Assembly: GCA_030589835.1 (NCBI GenBank)
Contig: JAUUZS010000056.1
Coordinates: 1-12,328 of the forward strand
DNA from: Cyclobacteriaceae bacterium
GTDB taxonomy: Bacteria; Bacteroidota; Bacteroidia; Cytophagales; Cyclobacteriaceae
Reading direction: 5' to 3'
Length of the DNA: 12,328 nt
The notes under the pieces were generated by a model. It had not been told where the DNA came from. It was given only the letters and a program-made list of their open reading frames with translations, and searched no databases. The position numbers and the translations under genes were made by a program. Position 1 is the stretch's first letter. Each line of letters starts with the position of its first letter. Of this stretch, positions 6,666 through 12,328 are shown one piece after another.

Positions 6666-7991
6666 ATGAATAAAGCAAAAGGCAAATCAAGCAATGCCTT
6701 ATATGAACGTGCTTGTGATGTCCTTACCGGTGGTGTTAGCCGTAATACCATATATCGAAAGCCACATCCTTACTACGTAGAAAGCGCTAAAGGAAGTTAT
6801 ATAACGGATATCGACGGAACGGAGTACCTTGATTTCGCGAATAATATGGGTTCTTTAATCCATGGGCATTCACACCCAGTCCTTGTTGAGGCAGTTACTG
6901 AGCAATTGAAGAAAGGATCAGCCTTCACTATGGGTACTGAAGCAGAAGTGTCTTTTGCAGAATTGTTGATTGGTCGTTCTCCCGGATTTGAAAAAATACG
7001 CTTTGTAAATTCGGGAACCGAAGCAGTGATGGCCATGATAAAAGCTTCCAGGGCATATACCGGCAAACCTAAAATAGCGAAAGCAGAAGGCTCATATCAT
7101 GGAACTTATGATTATGCCGAAATGAGTCAGACCGCCAGCCCGGACAATTGGGGAGATCTTGACAAGCCAAATGCAGTACCACTTGTGCAGGGGACGCCGC
7201 AAGGTGTGATCGATGATGTAGTGATCTTTCCATTCAACGACATTGAAAGAACTTTAAATATTTTAGATCAGCATGCTGATCAAATTGCCTGCGTGCTCAT
7301 CGATCCTGTTCCGCATCGGGTTGGCCTCTTCCCGGCTACCAACGAGTTTGTAGAGGCGATTTATACATGGACGCATAAGAACAAGGCATTACTCGCTTTT
7401 GATGAGGTGATTTCTTTCCGTGTAAATCATGGTGGGGCGCAGGCAGCCTATAAGGTTAATCCGGATTTAACGGCAATGGGCAAAATAATAGGTGGAGGAT
7501 TTCCTATTGGAGCGCTTACGGGTAAATCTGAGATTATGCAAGTTCTGGATCCTCGCGAAAAAGTATTACGATATCCGCATTCCGGAACCTTTTCTGCCAA
7601 TCCAATTTCTACCACGGCTGGGCGTGTAGCAATGGAATTATTTGATGAAAATGCTGTTTTTTCGTTGACTGCCTTAACCATGAAAGCGAGACATCAGATA
7701 GAAGAATCTGTAAAAATCGCAGATGTTCCGGTATCAATTACAGGTACCGGCTCCATGTTTCGAATGCATTTTCGCCCAAATGCCCCAAGCTCATACCGCG
7801 AAGCCTATCAAACATTAGAAACAAAGGCTTTGATAAATGAGCTTTTGGATTATCTGTTCTTAAAGGAAAATATTATAATGATCAATACCTGTGCATGCAT
7901 GTTTGCTACCACACATACACAAAAGGAAGTTGACCGATTATCCGAAGCCTTATTAAACGGATTCAAACTTATCAAGCCAAAACTTGATTAA
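6666..7991 (+). CDS. Class III (GSAM-like) PLP aminotransferase, possible beta-amino-acid transaminase
   Basis: About 441 residues from the ATG at 6666. The same frame has a GTG at 6648, directly after a stop, as alternative start. Fold type I class III features, numbered from 6666: NSGTEAV (115-121, PLP phosphate), SYHGTYD (143-149), FDEV with Asp246 (pyridine N) and GKIIGGGFPIGA with Schiff-base Lys273. It resembles glutamate-1-semialdehyde aminomutase, but the N-terminal GGVSRNTIYRKPHP differs from HemL and resembles the GG-x-S/T-R-...-P-x-P motif of beta-phenylalanine-type beta-transaminases, where that Arg binds carboxylate. Placed 55 nt after the KamA-like gene, it may deaminate the beta-amino acid made there. 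No haem synthesis genes are nearby, which argues against HemL. The stop codon lies at the very edge of the repeat at 7992-8210. Confidence 0.85.
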   Translation: MNKAKGKSSNALYERACDVLTGGVSRNTIYRKPHPYYVESAKGSYITDIDGTEYLDFANNMGSLIHGHSHPVLVEAVTEQLKKGSAFTMGTEAEVSFAELLIGRSPGFEKIRFVNSGTEAVMAMIKASRAYTGKPKIAKAEGSYHGTYDYAEMSQTASPDNWGDLDKPNAVPLVQGTPQGVIDDVVIFPFNDIERTLNILDQHADQIACVLIDPVPHRVGLFPATNEFVEAIYTWTHKNKALLAFDEVISFRVNHGGAQAAYKVNPDLTAMGKIIGGGFPIGALTGKSEIMQVLDPREKVLRYPHSGTFSANPISTTAGRVAMELFDENAVFSLTALTMKARHQIEESVKIADVPVSITGTGSMFRMHFRPNAPSSYREAYQTLETKALINELLDYLFLKENIIMINTCACMFATTHTQKEVDRLSEALLNGFKLIKPKLD

Positions 7992-8068
7992 TTAGAGTCC
8001 GTCTATAGAGTCAGAGTTTGTTCAGAATGTTCGAGATCAAGCCTGCCTACTGCGGGCGTAACGCAGAG
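7992..8068 (+). repeat. Structured interspersed repeat, subtype A, truncated copy with a different central hairpin
   Basis: The left arm (TTAGAGTCCGTCTATAGAGTC, then TTTGTTCAGAATGTTCGAGATCAAG) follows the subtype A element at 4128-4275. The long central stem is replaced by a short hairpin, GCCTGC/GCGGGC, with a 5-nt loop (8041-8057). GCGTAACGCAGAG then follows, as in the full copy, but the expected ATCGGACATTATGGACAGAC end is missing. Instead a subtype B copy begins. It starts directly at the TAA of the aminotransferase gene. Confidence 0.65.
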
Positions 8069-8210
8069 TCTGTCCATAAACTCGGTGTCTGGTTCAGAAA
8101 GTTTGCTATCAAGGCTTGCACAGCTCGAAAAATGTGAGTTTACATTTCGTAAATGACCATTTTGAGAGCAAGCATAACGCAGATAGCGGACTTTATGGAC
8201 AGACACTAAT
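8066..8210 (+). repeat. Structured interspersed repeat, subtype B, full copy
   Basis: Left end GAGTCTGTCCATAAACTC, right end CTTTATGGACAGACAC, as imperfect terminal inverted repeats. Nested stems: GCTATC (8105-8110) with GATAGC (8182-8187), GCTTGC with GCAAGC, and GCTCGAAAAATG (8123-8134) with CATTTTGAGAGC (8158-8169), around a loop containing GTTTAC/GTAAAT. It is nearly identical to the copy at 11699-11847 (about a dozen differences by eye) and clearly diverged from the subtype A copy at 4128-4275. An antisense frame inside the element is not a gene. Confidence 0.78.
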
Positions 8211-8295
8211 TAGATTAATATAGTAAAAGGAAATTAATCACTTCTTTTTTCAATCATTGGCTTGTCAGCGTTGAATGAGAACATCAAAAAAATGC

Positions 8296-8323
8296 ATTCC
8301 CCCATTTTATTAAAAAGGGGAAT
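8296..8323. repeat. Short palindrome ATTCCCC ... GGGGAAT
   Basis: A perfect 7-bp inverted repeat with a 14-nt AT-rich loop (8296-8302 and 8317-8323), about 70 bp before the glycosylasparaginase start. Similar C-run/G-run palindromes occur as dispersed repeats in Bacteroidota genomes (general knowledge). No T-run follows, so it is not called a terminator. The rest of 8211-8395 shows no gene. A weak TAATCTTG (-7-like, one mismatch) lies at 8363-8370. Confidence 0.3.
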
Positions 8324-8395
8324 TCTTGATTATAGACTTTAGTTAAATCCTGAAATATTTATTAATCTTGAAGATCATATTACAATATTAAGGCT

Positions 8396-9373
8396 ATGAA
8401 TGCAAGACGAAGGTTTTTAAAAAAATCAGCAATATTTTCCTCAATTGCTACAATTGGTTTGAGTTCAAAAGCGATTGGTTCCAAACGTGTTATAGGTAAA
8501 TCAGATCAGCCAATAGTAATCTCTACCTGGGGGCATGGCATCCCTTCAAATGAAGCCGCATGGAAAGTGCTAAGTAAGGGAGGAAAGGCTATCGATGCCG
8601 TCGAGGTAGGTGTGAAAATTCCTGAAGCAGACCCAAAAGTGAAATCGGTCGGTTATGGAGGTTATCCAGATAGGGATGGGCGCGTCACTTTGGATGCATG
8701 CATCATGGATGAAAATCAACAATGCGGAAGTGTAGCATGTTTGGAACATATAAAGCACCCCGTTGCAGTGGCAAGATTGGTGATGGACCAAACGCCTCAT
8801 GTGATGTTGACAGGAATGGGTGCTTTGGAATTTGCTCTAGAAAAGGGATTTGAAAAAGAAAATTTGCTTACTCCGGAAACCCTGAATGAGTGGCAGAAAA
8901 TGCAAGAGGAATTTAAGGAGAAAAAGGCAATATTAAATATAGAAAATCATGATACGATAGGTATGTTGGCTTTGGACGACAGCGGCAATTTATCTGGAGC
9001 ATGTACCACCAGCGGCGCTGCAAATAAGCTTCACGGCAGGGTAGGGGATTCGCCCATTATTGGTGCAGGATTGTTTGTGGACAATGAGGTGGGAGCGGTG
9101 TGTGCAACAGGACTTGGCGAAGAGGTCATAAAGCAGGCAGGAAGTGCTATGGTCGTCGAGTTGATGAGAAACGGCATGGAGCCCGGAAAAGCTTGCGAGG
9201 AAATTGTCAGGAGAATAATGAAAACGAATAATGGGAAAAGTGATTTTCAGGTTGGGTTTCTCGCCCTGAGAAAAGATGGCAAAGTCGGCGCCTATTCGCT
9301 TGTGTCAGGCTTCAATTATGCAGTCCTTGATAAAAAAGGAAACAGATTAGTTGACAGTCCGTTTTATCAATGA
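8396..9373 (+). CDS. N4-(beta-N-acetylglucosaminyl)-L-asparaginase (glycosylasparaginase) with Tat-type signal
   Basis: An N-terminal-nucleophile hydrolase that cleaves the GlcNAc-Asn bond left after glycoprotein degradation. 325 residues, closely resembling the Elizabethkingia (Flavobacterium) meningoseptica enzyme as I recall it. Landmarks are STWGHGI (43-49), AWKVLSKGGKAIDAVE (55-70), VGYGGYPDRDGRVTLDACIMDE (85-106) and HDTIGM (185-190), with autocleavage expected between Asp186 and Thr187, the nucleophile. GNLSGACTTSG (197-207) and GRVGDSPIIGAG (214-225) form the substrate region. The N-terminus MNARRRFLKKSAIFSS followed by a hydrophobic stretch fits a twin-arginine signal (R-R-x-F-L-K), so it is probably exported folded to the periplasm. 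Its 3' end overlaps convergent rsmE by 7 nt. It follows the repeat at 7992-8210 and is probably not part of the aminomutase operon. Confidence 0.93.
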   Translation: MNARRRFLKKSAIFSSIATIGLSSKAIGSKRVIGKSDQPIVISTWGHGIPSNEAAWKVLSKGGKAIDAVEVGVKIPEADPKVKSVGYGGYPDRDGRVTLDACIMDENQQCGSVACLEHIKHPVAVARLVMDQTPHVMLTGMGALEFALEKGFEKENLLTPETLNEWQKMQEEFKEKKAILNIENHDTIGMLALDDSGNLSGACTTSGAANKLHGRVGDSPIIGAGLFVDNEVGAVCATGLGEEVIKQAGSAMVVELMRNGMEPGKACEEIVRRIMKTNNGKSDFQVGFLALRKDGKVGAYSLVSGFNYAVLDKKGNRLVDSPFYQ

Positions 9374-10065
9374 TTTATATTGTTTAGCATAGTGCAAGCC
9401 ACAATGCCGGCTGTTTCTGTTCTTAAGCGGTAATCGCCTATTTTGGCCACTTCGTAGTGCTTTTCTTTTATCATCAATATTTCTTCGTCCGAAAAGCCTC
9501 CTTCAGGCCCAATAAGAACCAGGTAGCTGTTGCCGGGATGTGCAAGGTGTTCGAGGTAAGGTGTAGATTCCCCTTCGAGGTGGGCAACAAATTGTTGTTG
9601 TTCTATATTGGAATCCAAAAATAGCTTCAGTTTTTCCATAGGCACCAATTCCGGTAAACCAGCCCTAACTGATTGCTTCATCGCACTGACGGCTTTTTTT
9701 TGTATTCTGGTGAGATTTATATTTTTCCTTTCGGAATAGGATGTTTGGATAAAGGATATTTTATCCACACCAATCTCTACCGCTTTTTCAATAAACCATT
9801 CGATTCGGTCCGAATTTTTGGTTGGGGCAATGGCGATATGAATGGAATAGTTATTCTTTTTTGCCGATGTCGAAGAAAGGATTTTGAATGAACACTTTTT
9901 TGGATTTAGATCAGTTAATTGTGCCTCGTAGAACTTCCCTGATCCGTCAGTAATATGAATCAGGTCACCGACTATTTTTCGCAATACTTTTACACAATGG
10001 CGGGATTCTTCAAGGTTCAAAAAATCACTACCATCAACTACTTCAGGGCAATAAAATAATTGCAT
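9367..10065 (-). CDS. rsmE: 16S rRNA (uracil1498-N3)-methyltransferase RsmE
   Basis: A SPOUT-class methyltransferase that makes m3U1498 in 16S rRNA using SAM, in the cytoplasm. 232 residues, normal for the family. An N-terminal PUA-like domain (1-~65, HCVKVLRKIVGD) is followed by the trefoil-knot domain with EKAVEIGVDKI (93-103), IGPEGGFSDEE (185-195) and LRTETAGIVACTMLN (214-228), the last two forming the SAM-binding knot. The start codon is 5 nt after the stop of the acyl-CoA-binding protein gene, so the two are almost certainly co-transcribed. The stop (TGA) overlaps the end of the convergent glycosylasparaginase gene. Confidence 0.95.
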   Translation of the reverse strand: MQLFYCPEVVDGSDFLNLEESRHCVKVLRKIVGDLIHITDGSGKFYEAQLTDLNPKKCSFKILSSTSAKKNNYSIHIAIAPTKNSDRIEWFIEKAVEIGVDKISFIQTSYSERKNINLTRIQKKAVSAMKQSVRAGLPELVPMEKLKLFLDSNIEQQQFVAHLEGESTPYLEHLAHPGNSYLVLIGPEGGFSDEEILMIKEKHYEVAKIGDYRLRTETAGIVACTMLNNINH

Positions 10066-10070
10066 TGATC

Positions 10071-10325
10071 TTAATCAGATAATGAATTGACCAAATCAAT
10101 ATAGGATTGCATGGCCTCGTCCTTTGTCATTCCTCGTAAGCTCGCCCAGGAGTCATACTTGGCAATTGCTTTAAAATCAAATCCCCCGGGTCTGTCACCT
10201 ATTACCTCACCTTCTGTCGCCTGCTTATACAATCCGTATAATTTTAACAGATTTTCATTCGAAGGCCGTGTGTCAAGCGATTGAACTTTTTCCAGGGCAA
10301 TCTTAAAAGATTCGTTTATGTCCAT
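10071..10325 (-). CDS. Acyl-CoA-binding protein
   Basis: 84 residues matching the four-helix acyl-CoA-binding protein fold (86 residues in mammals). YGLYKQATEGE (30-40) and KYDSWASLRGMTKDEAMQSYI (56-76) are diagnostic. The ligand-contacting residues of bovine ACBP (Tyr28, Lys32, Lys54, Tyr73) appear here, each shifted by two, as Tyr30, Lys34, Lys56 and Tyr75, so acyl-CoA binding should be intact. The expected role is buffering and transport of long-chain acyl-CoA in the cytosol. It sits between gltA and rsmE on the same strand. The gltA terminator ends only about 12 nt before its ATG, leaving little room for a separate promoter downstream of that hairpin. Confidence 0.93.
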   Translation of the reverse strand: MDINESFKIALEKVQSLDTRPSNENLLKLYGLYKQATEGEVIGDRPGGFDFKAIAKYDSWASLRGMTKDEAMQSYIDLVNSLSD

Positions 10326-10336
10326 AGTTATTATAA

Positions 10337-10364
10337 TAAAAAAAGGCCATTTTTCAATGGCCTT
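10337..10364 (-). terminator. Intrinsic terminator of gltA
   Basis: On the minus strand, AAGGCCATT, a GAAA loop and AATGGCCTT form a perfect 9-bp stem (10343-10351 with 10356-10364). A run of seven Ts (10338-10344) begins at the stem base. It starts 7 nt after the gltA stop and lies just before the acyl-CoA-binding protein start, so it separates or attenuates the two transcription units. Confidence 0.85.
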
Positions 10365-10370
10365 AAAATT

Positions 10371-11660
10371 TTATGATCGATCAGAGACTTCAACATAAGG
10401 CCTTTCTGTGGCGCCGACATATATCTGTCTTGGGCGGCCGATAGGCTCATGATGTGCTCTCATTTCTTTCCACTGAGCTATCCATCCGGGTAATCTTCCG
10501 ATACTGAACATCACAGGGAACATTTGAACGGGAATTCCTATTGCTTTCATAATAATTCCTGAGTAGAAGTCAACATTAGGATATAATTTTCTTTTGATGA
10601 AGTACTCATCTTTTAACGCTGCTTCTTCCAAATGCTTGGCAATTTCAAATTCAGGCTCATCAACTCCCAGTCGCTCAAGGATTTTATCAGCTTGTCCCTT
10701 AAGGATTTGAGCTCTTGGATCAAAATTCTTGTATACCCTATGTCCGAATCCCATCAACCTGAAAGGATCATTAGGGTCTTTTGCCTTGTCAAGGAATTTT
10801 TTGGCATCACCTCCATTTTCCTTAATATTATTTAGCATTTCAACTACCTTTTGATTCGCCCCACCGTGAAGTGGCCCCCAAAGTGCGTTGATGCCTGCAG
10901 CAACAGAAGCGTATAAATTTGCATGAGATGACCCCACAATACGAACGGTAGAAGTAGAACAGTTTTGCTCATGATCGGCGTGAAGGATAAAAATTTTATC
11001 CATGGCATCTGCCACAACAGGATCAATTTCGTAATCTTCAGTAGGGATGCTAAACATCATCTTCATGAAGTTTTCTACATAATTCAGATTGTTGTCCGGA
11101 TAATTTGAACTTGTTCCTTTTGCATTGGTATAAGACCAAGCTACAAGAGTTGGAATTTTAGCCAGTAATCTCAAAATGGTAAGATTGACCTTTTCGGCAG
11201 ATCTGTTAGGATCGAGTGATTCCGGAAAAAAAGCAGTTAATGAAGTAGCGAGAGAGGATAAAACACCCATTGGATGCGCATTAGAAGGGAAGCCCTGAAG
11301 AATTTTCTTCATGTCTTCATGTACCAACTGGTGTCCTTTAATATCCTCTTTAAAATCATACAAACTTTGACCATTAGGAAGTTCACCATATATCAGTAGG
11401 TAAGCTACTTCTAAAAAAGTAGAATTTTCTGCAAGCTGTTCGATGGGGTATCCCCGATATCTCAAAATACCCTTTTCACCGTCAAGAAATGTTATCGAAC
11501 TTTGAGTTGATCCGGTATTTTTAAAGCCCGTATCTACCGTTATCAGTCCGCTTTCCGCTCTCAGCTTACTGATGTCAAATCCTTTTTCCTGTTCTGTACC
11601 TTCTATAATAGGTAACTTATATTCCTTTCCGTTTACTTTTAGTTCTGCGAAATCCGCCAT
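10371..11660 (-). CDS. gltA: Citrate synthase (type II, GltA)
   Basis: Condenses acetyl-CoA and oxaloacetate to citrate at the entry of the TCA cycle. 429 residues, similar in length to the E. coli type II hexameric enzyme (427). Catalytic residues are all present: His265 in GPLHGGANQ, His307 in GFGHRVY and Asp364 in VDFYSG, matching E. coli His264, His305 and Asp362. RYRGYPIEQLA (67-77), HADHEQN (227-233) and GRLPGWIAQWKEM (388-400) are further family blocks. Whether it is regulated by NADH like the E. coli enzyme cannot be judged. A strong intrinsic terminator follows. A subtype B repeat element occupies most of its upstream region, leaving only ~38 bp between element and start codon. No clear TAnnTTTG element is seen there, so promoter placement is unresolved. 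Confidence 0.97.
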   Translation of the reverse strand: MADFAELKVNGKEYKLPIIEGTEQEKGFDISKLRAESGLITVDTGFKNTGSTQSSITFLDGEKGILRYRGYPIEQLAENSTFLEVAYLLIYGELPNGQSLYDFKEDIKGHQLVHEDMKKILQGFPSNAHPMGVLSSLATSLTAFFPESLDPNRSAEKVNLTILRLLAKIPTLVAWSYTNAKGTSSNYPDNNLNYVENFMKMMFSIPTEDYEIDPVVADAMDKIFILHADHEQNCSTSTVRIVGSSHANLYASVAAGINALWGPLHGGANQKVVEMLNNIKENGGDAKKFLDKAKDPNDPFRLMGFGHRVYKNFDPRAQILKGQADKILERLGVDEPEFEIAKHLEEAALKDEYFIKRKLYPNVDFYSGIIMKAIGIPVQMFPVMFSIGRLPGWIAQWKEMRAHHEPIGRPRQIYVGATERPYVEVSDRS

Positions 11661-11698
11661 GTCTGATATTCTTTTAATTATAAAAAATTTATTACTAA

Positions 11699-11847
11699 TT
11701 AGAGTCTGTCTATAAACTCAGTGTCTGATTCAGAAAGTTCGCTATCAAGGCTTGTGCAGCTCGAAAAATGTGAGTTTACATTACGTAAATGACCATTTTG
11801 AGAGCAAGCGTAACGCAGATAGCGGACTTTATGGACCGGCACTAATT
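11699..11847 (+). repeat. Structured interspersed repeat, subtype B, full copy
   Basis: About 149 bp with the left end TTAGAGTCTGTCTATAAACTC and a right end reading CTTTATGGACCGGCACTAA. Stems as in the 8066-8210 copy: GCTATC with GATAGC, and GCTCGAAAAATG (11759-11770) with CATTTTGAGAGC (11794-11805), loop GTTTAC/GTAAAT. It fills the space between the SPFH gene and gltA. Its right terminus overlaps the stop codon of the SPFH gene, and its left terminus is ~38 bp from the gltA start. If transcription continues from the SPFH gene, the element would be present in RNA upstream of gltA. Confidence 0.8.
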
Positions 11848-12328
11848 AATTACTTCCCAAAATAAGAGGAAGGCCTTCCTTTCCTCCACCAACAATTACA
11901 ACTTTTGCATTTGGGGATTTCGACAATTCCAAAGTCGCTTCTATACCGCGCTGTTTGAGAATTTGTGCTGTTAAACTAGAATTAATGATCTTATTGTAAA
12001 CTGCGATACCATCAGCTTCGATCCTTTTTCTTTCAGCTTCACTTTTTTCCCGATCTAACCTGAACGTGTAAGCTAAAGCTTCCTGCTCTTGTTGCAACTT
12101 AGATTCAATTGCATTTTTAATTTGATCCGGAAGATTAATGGATCGGATCAGGAGTGCCTGCATTTGAATGTTGTTGTCTTTGCTTTTTCGTATTTCTTTA
12201 GTTTCTTCGATGATTGCCTCTTCCACTTCAGCTCTTTTTGTAGAATAAATTTCTTCGGCTGTAAACCTGCCCATCACCCTACGTACTGTAGATCGCACTT
12301 CTGGTTTCACCAGCAATTCGGCATAGGA
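11846..12328 (-). CDS. SPFH/prohibitin-family protein, C-terminal part (cut by window end)
   Basis: The frame is open to the window edge, so the 5' part of the gene lies outside. A TTG at 12314-12316 is not the true start, since four more codons (S-Y-A-E) continue upstream in frame. The visible ~160 residues contain the end of the SPFH domain (VKPEVRSTVRRVMGRFTAEEIYSTKR, as in prohibitins: response to R-V and T-EEIYS) followed by a charged helical region (EAIIEETKEIRKS ... LREKSEAERKRIEADG type) that should form a coiled coil, and a C-terminus ending VVIVGGGKEGLPLILGSN. Such proteins form membrane-associated ring or cage scaffolds, usually with an N-terminal membrane anchor that is not visible here. 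The exact cellular role is unknown. The stop codon lies in the terminus of the repeat at 11699-11847. Confidence 0.85.
   Translation of the reverse strand, partial: SYAELLVKPEVRSTVRRVMGRFTAEEIYSTKRAEVEEAIIEETKEIRKSKDNNIQMQALLIRSINLPDQIKNAIESKLQQEQEALAYTFRLDREKSEAERKRIEADGIAVYNKIINSSLTAQILKQRGIEATLELSKSPNAKVVIVGGGKEGLPLILGSN

Noticed and set aside
6648..7991. HemL (glutamate-1-semialdehyde aminomutase)
   Set aside because: The N-terminal substrate motif differs from HemL, and the neighbours are an aminomutase and a regulator rather than haem genes.
8003..8206. 67-codon frame on the minus strand
   Set aside because: It lies entirely within the repeat elements, which are palindromic non-coding DNA. 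The product resembles nothing and is explained by the repeat.

Overview
The window looks like chromosomal DNA of a Bacteroidota bacterium, most likely a Cytophagales relative (inference). The reasons are AT-rich DNA, start codons with no Shine-Dalgarno sequence, a TAnnTTTG-type promoter element, and protein families typical of the phylum: MenC of the GLGTG-LF type, a glycosylasparaginase like that of Elizabethkingia, a small acyl-CoA-binding protein next to RsmE, and a class V aminotransferase-like protein. No tRNA, rRNA, CRISPR array, transposase or phage gene is visible.

Layout. 92-904 (+) encodes a shortened class V aminotransferase-like protein that lacks the PLP lysine. It converges on a PspC-domain protein (901-1101, -), which is preceded by a 37-residue membrane peptide (1168-1281, -). 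queA (1484-2674, -) and menC (2929-3993, +) diverge from an intergenic region that holds two tandem hairpin units. Then comes a three-gene module on the plus strand: XRE/cupin regulator, KamA-like radical SAM aminomutase and class III aminotransferase (4432-7991). It is followed by an exported glycosylasparaginase (8396-9373, +) that overlaps rsmE at the 3' ends. The rest is on the minus strand: rsmE and an acyl-CoA-binding protein in one unit, citrate synthase with a clear intrinsic terminator, and the C-terminal part of an SPFH/prohibitin protein cut by the window end.

How the genes work together. queA, menC, gltA, rsmE and the acyl-CoA-binding protein are unrelated core functions (tRNA queuosine, menaquinone, TCA cycle, rRNA methylation, acyl-CoA buffering). 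The module is the least ordinary part. A KamA relative keeps its cluster cysteines, the carboxylate-binding Arg and the PLP Lys, but both aspartates that recognise the lysine side chain are replaced. It sits beside a transaminase of the GSAM/beta-amino-acid type and a cupin-sensor regulator with a 36-bp dyad upstream. The simplest reading is a pathway that moves the amino group of a non-lysine amino acid to the beta position and then transaminates it. The substrate is unknown.

The second unusual thing is a family of ~145-150 bp elements with terminal inverted repeats and internal hairpins: 4128-4275, 7992-8210 (a truncated copy joined to a full copy) and 11699-11847. They occur in two subtypes. 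Their central stems differ in sequence between subtypes but keep base pairing. All three loci are in the same orientation, and two of them bracket the aminomutase module as direct repeats.
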